Part shown: piece by piece, positions 8,701-17,175 of the stretch | How positions within the stretch are numbered: position 1 is the first letter of the stretch | Layout: every line of letters starts with the position of its first letter | Assembly (NCBI GenBank): GCA_040400085.1 | Contig: JBBAQX010000023.1 | Location: forward strand, 1-64,000 | Source of the DNA: HNR sp040400085 | Lineage (GTDB): Bacteria; Actinomycetota; Actinomycetes; Actinomycetales; Microbacteriaceae | Length of the DNA: 64,000 bases | Reading direction: 5' to 3' | The notes under the pieces: model-generated | Told to the model about the DNA's origin: nothing | What the model saw: only the letters and a program-made list of their open reading frames with translations | Database searches by the model: none | Program-made: the position numbers and the translations under genes

Positions 8701-9972
8701 ATGACGGCAATGGCCGAACCAATAAGCCCTACAGAAAACCAACTTGCCTGGCAACGACTCGGACTAGGAGTATTCGCGCATTTCGGCGTAAACACCTATT
8801 TTGCCAAAGAGTGGAGCGACGGCTCGCTTCCGGCATCCTCGTTCAATCCCGTCGACTTCGACGCGGATAGCTTGATCCGACAGGTCAAATCATGGGGGGC
8901 AAAATATTTTGTTCTTACGGCAAAACACCATGACGGTTTTTGTCTGTGGCCCACACAAACAACTTCCTATTCGGTACAGTCCTCCCCCTGGCGCGAAGGC
9001 ACAGGCGACGTGGTTGGGGAGATAGCCGCAGCCTGCCAGCGCCACGGAATAGGTCTCGGACTGTACCTCTCCCCCTGGGATCGAAACTCGGAACACTACT
9101 CGGACGAGGATGCCTATAACACGTTTTATCTGGCCCAGCTCCTCGAGCTCTGCACCCAATACGGTCCGCTCATGGAGCTGTGGTTCGACGGTGCCGGTTC
9201 TGAGGGAAGAAGCTATGACTGGGCCGCAATCGCATCCCTGATCGATGAGCATCAACCCGATGCGATGGTATTTAATATGGGACGCCCCACAATCAGGTGG
9301 GTGGGGAACGAGGACGGGCTCGCATCCGATCCCGTCGAATACGTTGTCAATCACACAAAAATGAGCAACTACACGGTGGTCACTGCAGAATTTTCCGAGG
9401 CCCTCTACCTCCCGCCCGAGTGCGACGTCTCAATCAGACGCGGTTGGTTCTGGCGTGAGAATGACGCGCCGAAATCGCTCGAGCATCTTCTCGGGATCTA
9501 TTACAGATCCGTGGGCCTCGGAGCCGGCCTCCTTCTCAACGTCCCCCCAAACGATCGAGGCACTTTCGATCCGGAGGATGCGGCCCGAATGGTAGAGCTC
9601 AGAACCGCGCTAGATCAGCAATTTGGCTCTCCTCTCCCGGCAGTACTCTCCCGGGAGACTGAAGGTGTCTGGGTGGCGCGCTTCACCCAAGCATCCCTCC
9701 TGGATCACCTCGAGCTGAGCGAAGGGTTAAACACCGGGCAGCGCATCCATAATCATCGCGTTTATGCGGACGGTGTTCTAATCGCGGACGGGGGAACCGT
9801 CGGCGTCAAGAGGCTACACGTTTTCCCCTCACGTGACGTCACGGAGGTTCGCATCGAGATCGATGGCGACGGAGCAAGCTTAGAAGGCGTAATCGGATAC
9901 AACACGGGTATCGACACTGCTCCGACGGTGCCCGAAGACTACAGAGCTCCAACAGAAGAACCACTCGATTAG
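8701..9972 (+). CDS. alpha-L-fucosidase (GH29), second copy
   Basis: 423 aa GH29 enzyme. LGVFAHFGVNTYF, TAKHHDGFCLWPT and LLLNVPPNDRG are family blocks, and Asp163 in ELWFDGAGSEG is the expected nucleophile. It differs strongly from the fucosidase at 340, so it probably has another linkage preference. The C-terminal part (about residue 320 on) is a beta domain. An in-frame start 22 codons upstream would overlap the ROK gene; ATG 8701 has TTGGAGC at good spacing and is preferred. There is no signal peptide. It lies 37 bp after the ROK gene and 15 bp before the beta-mannosidase. Confidence 0.92.
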   Translation: MTAMAEPISPTENQLAWQRLGLGVFAHFGVNTYFAKEWSDGSLPASSFNPVDFDADSLIRQVKSWGAKYFVLTAKHHDGFCLWPTQTTSYSVQSSPWREGTGDVVGEIAAACQRHGIGLGLYLSPWDRNSEHYSDEDAYNTFYLAQLLELCTQYGPLMELWFDGAGSEGRSYDWAAIASLIDEHQPDAMVFNMGRPTIRWVGNEDGLASDPVEYVVNHTKMSNYTVVTAEFSEALYLPPECDVSIRRGWFWRENDAPKSLEHLLGIYYRSVGLGAGLLLNVPPNDRGTFDPEDAARMVELRTALDQQFGSPLPAVLSRETEGVWVARFTQASLLDHLELSEGLNTGQRIHNHRVYADGVLIADGGTVGVKRLHVFPSRDVTEVRIEIDGDGASLEGVIGYNTGIDTAPTVPEDYRAPTEEPLD

Positions 9973-9987
9973 GACGGTCGCCCACCA

Positions 9988-12495
9988 ATGAACACACAGA
10001 GTCAATTCGGCGAGTGGACCGTGAGACGGGTAGGAGAATCGAAAAGTTATCCCGCCACGATACCCGGATGCGTGCATACTGACCTGCTCGCAGCCGGAGC
10101 GATAGACGACCCATACATCGGCGAGAGAGAAACCGATGTGAGGTGGATTGGTTATGCGGACTGGGAATACACATCTGAGTTTTCCTGGAATGCGGGAGAT
10201 AACGCAGACCCCTACCACCTTGATCTCGAATGTGACGGGCTGGATACCGCTGCAACCATCAGCATCAACGGTATCAAGATTGCCTCGACCCAAAACATGC
10301 ATAGGCGTTTTCGATGGAACATCGATGCGGTGATCACCCCGGGCCGAAATACTATCTCTATCCGCTTTGATTCCGCGATACAGGTGGCAAACCAGAACAT
10401 GCGGGAGCACGGACCGCTCCCGGAAGGATACGAGCATCCCTATAATTTCATTCGGAAGATGGCCTCAAACTTTGGCTGGGACTGGGGGCCGACCTTCGTC
10501 ACCGCCGGCATCTGGCGGCCCATTCGGTTGGTGAAATGGCGCAATGCGCGATTACTCTCGGCATCCGCTGTCGCCAGCGTTAACCCGGAAACAGGGGATG
10601 GCCTGCTGGACGTTCTCGCTGAACTGTCGTATTCGTCGCTCCCGGACCCGGCAAGTGCTGATGCCGGGCTCACCCTCATGACGGCTATCGATGGCACGAC
10701 GATTGATACAATCGCGATACCGAATCGCCAAGATTCTGAGCGCTCTATCCGTTTAAACGTTCCGAACGTAGAGCTGTGGTGGCCACGGAGCCACGGGTCT
10801 CAGCGACTGTACACCATCGAAATAACCCTGCTCAGCGGGGATACCATCCTCGATTCAGTGACGCAGCGGGTGGGTTTCAAAACCGTCGAGCTTCGCTCGG
10901 ACCGAGACGAATTCGGCCGAGAGTTTACACTCGCGATCAACGGAACTCCTCTCTTTATTCGCGGGGCAAACTGGATTCCCAACGACTGCTTTGTCGCGGG
11001 TCTCACCGCAGACGATTACCGGGAGCGCCTTGACCAGGCCGTCGCCGCGAACATGAATTTAGTGCGAGTCTGGGGCGGCGGGATCTACGAGGATGATCGC
11101 TTCTATGACATCTGCGATGAGCTTGGCATCCTTGTCTGGCAAGATTTTGCTCTGGCCTGCGCCGGATACCCGGAGACGGAACCTCATTGGAGCGAGATCG
11201 AAGCTGAGGCCGTAGATAACCTGAAGCGTCTTCGCTCGCACGCCTCTCTTTCACTCTGGTGCGGCTCTAATGAGCTGCTCCTCGGGTGGTACGACTGGGG
11301 GTGGGAGCGAGAGGTCGGGGATGTCCCCTGGGGTCTTGGCTACCTGGAGGAGATGTTCCCACGCCTCGTGGAGGCGCATTCGGCCCACCTCCCCTATATT
11401 CCCTCGAGCCCGTGGGCAAGCGAACCGGATACCCACCCTAATCATCCGGACGACGGACCAAGCCACCTCTGGGATGTCTGGGGCAGCCTTGATTATGTTC
11501 ACTACCGAGACAGCATCCCCCGGTTTGCCGCGGAATACGGTTACCAGTCACCGCCAAGCTGGTCAACTCTCACGCGGGCAATTCACGATGACCCGCTGAC
11601 CCCGACGAGCCCGGGGATGCTCGCCCATCAAAAGCAACCGGGCAGCAACGAGAGGCTCACGCGGAACCTGGTTGGGCACTACCCTGCCCCCACGAACATC
11701 GAAGACTGGCACCTCGCGACCAGCCTCAATCAGGCGCACGCGCTCTCGCTCGCGATCGAGCATCTTCGTTCCTGGTCCCCTCGCTCTATGGGCTCGATCA
11801 TCTGGCAGCTCAACGATTGTTGGCCCGTTATGTCTTGGGCCATTATCGATTCGAATGGATGCCCAAAACCTGCCTGGTTCTCGGTGCAGCGGTCATACGC
11901 GGATCGGCTCGTAACGATCCAGCCGAGGGAAGCAGGCCTCGCTCTGGTCCTGGTAAACGACTCCGACGAACAGTGGGACGCTACGGTTGACCTTGCGCTT
12001 CACAACATATGCCGACCGGAAACACCTGAGGTTGCCGTCGAGGTCGTCGATATACAGGTTGCGGCCCGCTCTACAACGACCTGGACCATTCCCGCATCCA
12101 TGAGATCACCACATCGTCGCCGAGAGGAACTACTTGTTGCAGACACCGGGGATCTGCGCGCCTATTGGGCCTTCGTGCAGGACGAACACATGCGATGGCC
12201 GGCGGCACTGTGGCGGGTTTCCGTTACCGAGGCAGAGCCCAGGGCGGACAGCCGGCTCAGTGCTGAAATCACTCTCACGGCTGAAACCGCACTGCTCGAT
12301 GTTGTGATCTGTGCCGATAGGGTGGATACTTCGGCGCGCGTTGACTCATCGATGCTGCTCATGTTGCCGGGGGAAACCCGGGTATTCCGTGTCGAGTGGG
12401 ATGCCGATGCTGCTGCCGAACCTCAGGATTTCCTGAAGCCCGGGGTGATCAGGGCGGCAAACGATCTATGGAACGCAACAGGGCTTGCCCTGTGA
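9988..12495 (+). CDS. beta-mannosidase (GH2)
   Basis: 835 aa, the typical length of cytoplasmic GH2 beta-mannosidases that release mannose from Man-beta-1,4-GlcNAc or manno-oligosaccharides. Seen: the opening PATIPGCVHTDLLAAG, WDWGPTFVTAGIWRPI, the barrel blocks RGANWIPNDCF and NLVRVWGGGIYEDD, the acid/base Glu429 in LWCGSNELLLG, and the nucleophile Glu516 in FAAEYGYQSPPSW. It has no secretion signal. It is third in the ROK-GH29-GH2 unit. The stop codon lies inside a 15-bp tandem repeat. Confidence 0.94.
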   Translation: MNTQSQFGEWTVRRVGESKSYPATIPGCVHTDLLAAGAIDDPYIGERETDVRWIGYADWEYTSEFSWNAGDNADPYHLDLECDGLDTAATISINGIKIASTQNMHRRFRWNIDAVITPGRNTISIRFDSAIQVANQNMREHGPLPEGYEHPYNFIRKMASNFGWDWGPTFVTAGIWRPIRLVKWRNARLLSASAVASVNPETGDGLLDVLAELSYSSLPDPASADAGLTLMTAIDGTTIDTIAIPNRQDSERSIRLNVPNVELWWPRSHGSQRLYTIEITLLSGDTILDSVTQRVGFKTVELRSDRDEFGREFTLAINGTPLFIRGANWIPNDCFVAGLTADDYRERLDQAVAANMNLVRVWGGGIYEDDRFYDICDELGILVWQDFALACAGYPETEPHWSEIEAEAVDNLKRLRSHASLSLWCGSNELLLGWYDWGWEREVGDVPWGLGYLEEMFPRLVEAHSAHLPYIPSSPWASEPDTHPNHPDDGPSHLWDVWGSLDYVHYRDSIPRFAAEYGYQSPPSWSTLTRAIHDDPLTPTSPGMLAHQKQPGSNERLTRNLVGHYPAPTNIEDWHLATSLNQAHALSLAIEHLRSWSPRSMGSIIWQLNDCWPVMSWAIIDSNGCPKPAWFSVQRSYADRLVTIQPREAGLALVLVNDSDEQWDATVDLALHNICRPETPEVAVEVVDIQVAARSTTTWTIPASMRSPHRRREELLVADTGDLRAYWAFVQDEHMRWPAALWRVSVTEAEPRADSRLSAEITLTAETALLDVVICADRVDTSARVDSSMLLMLPGETRVFRVEWDADAAAEPQDFLKPGVIRAANDLWNATGLAL

Positions 12496-12548
12496 CAACT
12501 GTGCCTGTGACAACTGTGCCTGTGACAACTGTGCCTGTGAAAACTGTG
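12489..12548. repeat. 4 x 15-bp tandem repeat over the beta-mannosidase stop
   Basis: The unit CCTGTGACAACTGTG occurs four times head to tail (12489-12503, 12504-12518, 12519-12533, 12534-12548); the last copy has one C-to-A change. The stop codon of the mannosidase is in the first unit, and each unit supplies a TGA in that frame. Confidence 0.95.
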
Positions 12549-12598
12549 CGCTGTCCGGTCTGCTGACAGGAGAATCATCCCGAGGACTTAGCGCGGGG

Positions 12599-12604
12599 TA
12601 GAAT
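12599..12604 (+). promoter_or_regulatory. probable -10 box for a leaderless transcript
   Basis: TAGAAT ends six bases before the GTG at 12611, the spacing expected when transcription starts at the start codon itself. No Shine-Dalgarno sequence precedes that GTG. No convincing -35 box was found. Confidence 0.45.
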
Positions 12605-12610
12605 GTATTG

Positions 12611-12973
12611 GTGACCCAAAACGCCACCTCATCTTCTTCGACCGACGTCATTACGATCATCCGCTCTATTGTGCACCTCGCCCTCTTCGCCAGCATTGGC
12701 GCGTGGGGATTCTTCGCCTGGCCACTCCCCTGGCCTGGGATCGCGATGGGCATTGGAAGCATCGCGGTGGCCCTCCTCATGTGGGCGTGCTTTCTGTCCC
12801 CCCGCCCGATTCTCGCGGTCGATGTTTTTGGTCAGGGACTCGTGGAACTCCTGCTGATCGCCGCGGCCGTTGTCGGCCTTGTCGTGATAGGCGCGCCCCT
12901 TATCCTACCGATCTGCGTTGGTGTCGTAGCCGCCGCGGTCGGCCTCATCGCAGGGCGCCGGGCGCTGAGCTAA
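12611..12973 (+). CDS. YrdB-like (DUF2568) small membrane protein
   Basis: 120 aa with about four hydrophobic segments (residues about 15-35, 40-58, 68-90 and 92-112). The spacing and the block LAVDVFGQGLVELLLIAAAVV resemble YrdB/DUF2568 proteins, whose function is unknown. The GTG is six nt after a TAGAAT box, so a leaderless start is likely; a TTG one codon upstream is the alternative. Not clearly related to the adjacent sugar genes. Confidence 0.65.
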   Translation: MTQNATSSSSTDVITIIRSIVHLALFASIGAWGFFAWPLPWPGIAMGIGSIAVALLMWACFLSPRPILAVDVFGQGLVELLLIAAAVVGLVVIGAPLILPICVGVVAAAVGLIAGRRALS

Positions 12974-13017
12974 CATATAGCCGTATCCAACGAACACTTC
13001 ACAACGAGGACGTTAAC

Positions 13018-13896
13018 GTGAGCACATCAACACCCACACTGGTCATGGTCGAGAACGCGGAGCGTGGCGGAGAACCCGCAACCCTTCGGCTCGCCGACGC
13101 GAGTGAGCCGCAGATCAGCGTCTTCGATCTCGGCATCACCCGCGGCGACGGCATCTTCGAATCGATTGGGGTGTTCTCGCGTTGGCCGCTCCAGCTCGGT
13201 CCTCACATTGATCGTCTCAATCGATCAGCTCGGATGCTTGATATGCCCGAAGTTGATGAAACGGTCATTGAGCAGGCCATCACCTTGGCTGTCGAAAGTC
13301 ACGCTCACGTTCCAGAGCTTCTGGTAAAGATCGTGGTGACCAGGGGTATCGAGGGCGAAGAAGGTCTGACCACCTGGGTGATTGCGACCGAGAACGGAGA
13401 CTTTTCGCGCGAACGCGCGGAAGGCCTCAGCGCAGTAACACTTGACCGCGGTTACCGCAGCGATGTCGCAGAGACCTCGCCGTGGCTGCTCCAGGGCGCG
13501 AAGACGCTTTCCTACGCCGTCAATAAGGCGGTGCTGAGAGAGGCCGCAAAGCGCGGAGCCCAGGAAGTCATCTTCGTCAGCTCTGACGGCTACGTGCTCG
13601 AGGGGCCCGCGGCGACGCTCATCATGCGCGTCGGCGACGCTCTGATCACGCCGGTCGCAAAAATTGGAATCCTGCCGGGCACAACCCAGCAGGCCGTATT
13701 CAATTTCGCGGAGTCCGCCGGGTTGTCGACCGAGTACACCACCCTGGTCGTTGCCGATCTCGAGAAGGCGGATGCCCTATGGATGGTTTCGAGCGGCCGC
13801 CTCGCGGTTCCTTTGAACCACGTTGACGGCCGCCCAGTGCCCGTCGATGCCAAGCTGACCAGCGCGCTCAACTCTTACCTGCAGGGCAAAAACTAG
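13018..13896 (+). CDS. class IV PLP aminotransferase / 4-amino-4-deoxychorismate lyase
   Basis: 292 aa fold-type IV PLP enzyme. FDLGITRGDGIFESIGVF is the class IV N-terminal motif; the PLP lysine is probably within GAKTLSYAVNKA; GYVLEGPAATLIMRVGD and KIGILPGTTQQAVF are also family blocks. The best fit is PabC-type ADC lyase (p-aminobenzoate for folate), though D-amino-acid or branched-chain aminotransferases share the fold. The open frame runs over 100 codons upstream through the YrdB gene; GTG 13018, with AGGA about 8 nt before it, is chosen. It starts 44 bp after YrdB. Confidence 0.8.
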   Translation: MSTSTPTLVMVENAERGGEPATLRLADASEPQISVFDLGITRGDGIFESIGVFSRWPLQLGPHIDRLNRSARMLDMPEVDETVIEQAITLAVESHAHVPELLVKIVVTRGIEGEEGLTTWVIATENGDFSRERAEGLSAVTLDRGYRSDVAETSPWLLQGAKTLSYAVNKAVLREAAKRGAQEVIFVSSDGYVLEGPAATLIMRVGDALITPVAKIGILPGTTQQAVFNFAESAGLSTEYTTLVVADLEKADALWMVSSGRLAVPLNHVDGRPVPVDAKLTSALNSYLQGKN

Positions 13897-13914
13897 GCTC
13901 AGACTGAGACTCAG

Positions 13915-14697
13915 CTACGCCAGCCACTCTGGCACGTTACTAAACGCGCGCCGGTAGTAATCGCTATGCGCGAGATGGGATGCGGCCGCCTCGTCCACGA
14001 TAACGGTCACGTGAGGATGCAGCTGAATCGCCGACCCTGGGACCGCGGAGGACACCGGGCCCTCGACCGATTTAGCCAGGATCTTCGCCTTACGTTCCCC
14101 GAAAGCCAGGAGCACAAGGTGCCGCGCCTCCAGGATTGTTCCGACCCCCTGGGTGATGCTGTGCGTCGGCACATCGTCGATCGAGTCGAAGAAACGGGCG
14201 TTATCGATTCTGGTCTGCTCGGTGAGGGTCGTTACCCTGGTGCGTGAGGCAAGCGACGACCCCGGCTCGTTGAATCCGATGTGCCCGCTGGTGCCAACCC
14301 CGAGGATCTGGAGATCGATGCCCCCGGCATCCCTCATTGAAGCCTCGTAGCGCTCGCCAGCGGTGCGGATCCCGTCGAGGCTACCGTTGGGGGTGTGGAT
14401 CAGCTCCGAGTTGAGGCCGAGCGGCTTCACGACCTCCTCGGTGATGATGGAGCGGTAACTTTGAGGATGATCGGGGTCGATCCCGACGTATTCGTCGAGG
14501 GCGAATCCCCGCACCTGGCTCAGGTCGAGGCCCTGAGCCTCAACCTGGCGATGCAACGCCTTATAGACGGGCAGCGGCGTGGATCCCGTTGCCAGACCGA
14601 GGACAGCGTCCGGCTTACGCCCTATCAACGACAGGATGCGCTGGGCCGCTTCCTGCCCTGCCTCGTCGAGACTCTTTACAATTATGACTTCAGCCAT
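13915..14697 (-). CDS. nagB: glucosamine-6-phosphate deaminase
   Basis: 260 aa, the standard length. It converts glucosamine-6-P to fructose-6-P and ammonia. LGLATGSTPLPVYKAL binds phosphate, FALDEYVGID carries the catalytic Asp, and GVGTSGHIGFNEPGSS carries the His of the catalytic machinery. It is the last gene of the amino-sugar operon and overlaps the upstream kinase gene by 8 bp. No NagA deacetylase is found in the window; it must be elsewhere for complete GlcNAc use. Confidence 0.96.
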   Translation of the reverse strand: MAEVIIVKSLDEAGQEAAQRILSLIGRKPDAVLGLATGSTPLPVYKALHRQVEAQGLDLSQVRGFALDEYVGIDPDHPQSYRSIITEEVVKPLGLNSELIHTPNGSLDGIRTAGERYEASMRDAGGIDLQILGVGTSGHIGFNEPGSSLASRTRVTTLTEQTRIDNARFFDSIDDVPTHSITQGVGTILEARHLVLLAFGERKAKILAKSVEGPVSSAVPGSAIQLHPHVTVIVDEAAASHLAHSDYYRRAFSNVPEWLA

Positions 14698-15622
14698 GTT
14701 GGGTATCTCCTATCAGTGCCGCACCAAACGGAGCGACGGGGAACGAATCGGGAAGAAGGTCTACGCGCGAATCAAGTTCGAGTGATTTCAGGAATGGTGA
14801 GTCGGCCGCCCACCCGCGAAGTACGTCGCGCACCCCGTCGAGCAGGGGATCTCCGAGGATTGTGACCCCACCGCCTAAAACAACACGCTCTACATCACAG
14901 GTGAGTGCAAGCATCCTCACCGCGGTAGCAACCCCGGCGAAAAGGGAGTCGCGAATACGCACCGCCTCGGGGTGGCCTTCCTGGGCGGCATCCATCATTG
15001 ACGCAACAGGTGATTCACTGATGAGAGCCCACTGCCGCGCGATTCCGGAGCCTGAACATAGCGTTTCGAGGCATCCTCTCTGCCCGCAACTGCACAGGGC
15101 ACCGGACGGGTTCATCGGGATATGCCCGATCTCGCCGGCGACCCCCCTCGAACCGCGCCAAATCTGTCTGTTGATGATGATCCCCGCGGCAAGGCCGGTA
15201 CCCAGGTTGAGGTATGCCATGCTGGAGTTTTCGGCCCGCGGCTCCGCTAAAGCGTTGCCGAGGTTCGTCTCCAGGTGGTACGCGCCCAGCGCGGCGACGT
15301 TAACGTCGTTCTCCACCCGGACGGAAATGTTCAGTTCCTCCCGCAGGGCAGCGGCCAGGTCCCAGTCGACCAGGCCGAGATTCACGGCATGTTCCACCCT
15401 GCCCGAGTGCGGATTTACCGGCCCGGGGATTCCGACCCCAATCGAGGTGATCTCCTTCGCTCCGGCCCGAGCAGCAAGCGTGCGGACAACATCGATGACC
15501 GTCGCGAGAACAGTCTCGCTGCCATAGCCGGTCGGAACCCTCACCGAGTCAATCACGGTATCCGAATCGTCGATTGCGACGGCCTCGGTCTTCGTTCCTC
15601 CGATATCGATACCGATCCTCAC
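14690..15622 (-). CDS. ROK family sugar kinase (probable N-acetylglucosamine kinase)
   Basis: 310 aa. The ATP-binding DIGGTKTEAVAID opens the protein, GIGIPGPVNP and EIGHIPMNPSGALCSCGQRGC carry the ROK signature and the CxCGxxGC zinc motif, and there is no DNA-binding extension. Family knowledge gives hexose phosphorylation (glucose or GlcNAc). The position between a NagZ-like gene and nagB points to GlcNAc, which is inferred. It overlaps both neighbours (4 bp and 8 bp), so translation is coupled. Confidence 0.9.
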   Translation of the reverse strand: MRIGIDIGGTKTEAVAIDDSDTVIDSVRVPTGYGSETVLATVIDVVRTLAARAGAKEITSIGVGIPGPVNPHSGRVEHAVNLGLVDWDLAAALREELNISVRVENDVNVAALGAYHLETNLGNALAEPRAENSSMAYLNLGTGLAAGIIINRQIWRGSRGVAGEIGHIPMNPSGALCSCGQRGCLETLCSGSGIARQWALISESPVASMMDAAQEGHPEAVRIRDSLFAGVATAVRMLALTCDVERVVLGGGVTILGDPLLDGVRDVLRGWAADSPFLKSLELDSRVDLLPDSFPVAPFGAALIGDTQHG

Positions 15623-17175
15623 GAGGCAACTCGCAGAGATGGTGCGGGCATTCGCCGGGTGAGCATCGCGATGACGGCGTCGCCAGCCAAGCGGGACGCG
15701 CCAAACGTGGCGATATCCGCGTAGGCCCTATCCGGCGACGGCCAGCCCATATCTACTACGAGCGTGTTCGTATGTGCCTTCCGTAACGTGTCAATGAATT
15801 CACGACTGGAACGATATCTGTGGTTGTTTTGACCAACGATAATGACGAAATCCTCGGCTTTCATTGCGGGGACGGTTTCCTGTCCTCGGTAAACGACATG
15901 GGTCTGTGCTCCTGGCCACGGGTCCTGGCCGCCTGCGTTGGCCTCCTTCATCGCGGCAAGAGGCCCCCACGGCAGGCGTCCGACGGCGACATTGGGTTCG
16001 GGCTCAAGGACGACAAGATGGGTTGCCCCGTCGCCTGAATCGGAGTTCCAGAATGAACTGGAGCTATCGATAACAGAGAAGGATGCCTCGGCGCGTGCGA
16101 TCAGGTCCTCGCCGGGTTGGCACTGGCTATCGGCTGGCTCCAGATCCGAGAATGGTTGCACCGCAGATCTTGCCCGGGCCTCGCGACCCCACACCTCCAG
16201 TTCTGCCCGCCTCTGAGCGGCCAGCATGAGTAGTTCCGCGGTCAGGCGTCCCCGGGCGAGAGCATCCTCAACGTGATCAAGGATCTGGCCAATCTGCTGA
16301 TCGTTATTGGCGGTACCAATGCAGAGGAGGTCGCATCCGGCGGCGAGCGCGCGAACTGCGGCCTCTGGAATTCCCGTGACAGCGCTTGCACCAGCCATGT
16401 CCAACGCATCGGTGACGATGACGCCCGTAAACCCGAGCTCATCGCGTAAGACGTTTTGAAGGATCGTCGGCGAAAAAGTGGCGGGATTGTCGGGATCGAT
16501 CAGAGGCAGAAGGATATGCGACGTCATCACGGTCTGCACACCGGCCTCAATCGCGGCACGGAACGGTAGCAGCTCCCGCTCGCGCAATTGCTCCAGGGAA
16601 CGCTCGATCACGGGCAGCGCGAGGTGAGAGTCCTGGGCGGTGTCGCCGTGCCCCGGAAAATGCTTTGCGCACCCGGCAATGCCCAGACTCTGAACCCCCC
16701 GAACCCATGCATCCGAGTGCGAGGCTACCGACACGGCGTCAGAGCCAAAACTACGGGTGCCGATCACTGGGTTGTCTGGATTCGAGTTCGTGTCCACATC
16801 TGGCGCAAAGGTCACGGTGCATCCGGTATCTCGGAGCTCGGTGCCGACCCGCGCGGCAATGTCACGGGTCAACCTCAGATCGTCGATCCTGCCCAGAATC
16901 CCGTTGCCGGGGAATGGGGAACCCGTTGCGTGATGCAGTCGGGTGACGTCGCCGCCCTCCTCATCAATAGCGATCACCGCGTTGGGGTTTGCCTCACGAA
17001 TAGCGGATGCCAGTTTCCTGACTTGATCGGGCGTGCCAATATTCGTTGAGAAGAGGCATACCCCGCCCAGCCCCTCGCGCAGGCGACGACTCAACCACTC
17101 GGGCAGATCATGTCCCTCAAAACCGGGGAGAAGCGCTCCTGCAATCAGGTGTCGCGCATCGCTCATCTCTTTCAT
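15619..17175 (-). CDS. GH3 beta-N-acetylglucosaminidase (NagZ-like)
   Basis: 518 aa. The catalytic barrel occupies about residues 10-340. KHFPGHGDTAQDSHLALP contains the Asp/His loop characteristic of NagZ-type GH3 enzymes, and GVIVTDALDMAGA carries the nucleophile Asp. The C-terminal 150 residues form an additional domain found in Gram-positive homologues but not in E. coli NagZ. No signal peptide, so it cleaves GlcNAc from imported oligosaccharides or muropeptides. The start overlaps the GH20 stop (ATGA). A second ATG three codons in is the alternative start. Confidence 0.92.
   Translation of the reverse strand: MKEMSDARHLIAGALLPGFEGHDLPEWLSRRLREGLGGVCLFSTNIGTPDQVRKLASAIREANPNAVIAIDEEGGDVTRLHHATGSPFPGNGILGRIDDLRLTRDIAARVGTELRDTGCTVTFAPDVDTNSNPDNPVIGTRSFGSDAVSVASHSDAWVRGVQSLGIAGCAKHFPGHGDTAQDSHLALPVIERSLEQLRERELLPFRAAIEAGVQTVMTSHILLPLIDPDNPATFSPTILQNVLRDELGFTGVIVTDALDMAGASAVTGIPEAAVRALAAGCDLLCIGTANNDQQIGQILDHVEDALARGRLTAELLMLAAQRRAELEVWGREARARSAVQPFSDLEPADSQCQPGEDLIARAEASFSVIDSSSSFWNSDSGDGATHLVVLEPEPNVAVGRLPWGPLAAMKEANAGGQDPWPGAQTHVVYRGQETVPAMKAEDFVIIVGQNNHRYRSSREFIDTLRKAHTNTLVVDMGWPSPDRAYADIATFGASRLAGDAVIAMLTRRMPAPSLRVAS

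Noticed and set aside
12489..12548. Possible mini-CRISPR
   Set aside because: The repeats are contiguous with no spacers; it is a simple tandem repeat.
12703..13017. 105-codon N-terminal extension of the class IV aminotransferase
   Set aside because: It overlaps the YrdB gene completely and lacks similarity; GTG 13018 has a ribosome-binding site and gives the family's normal start.
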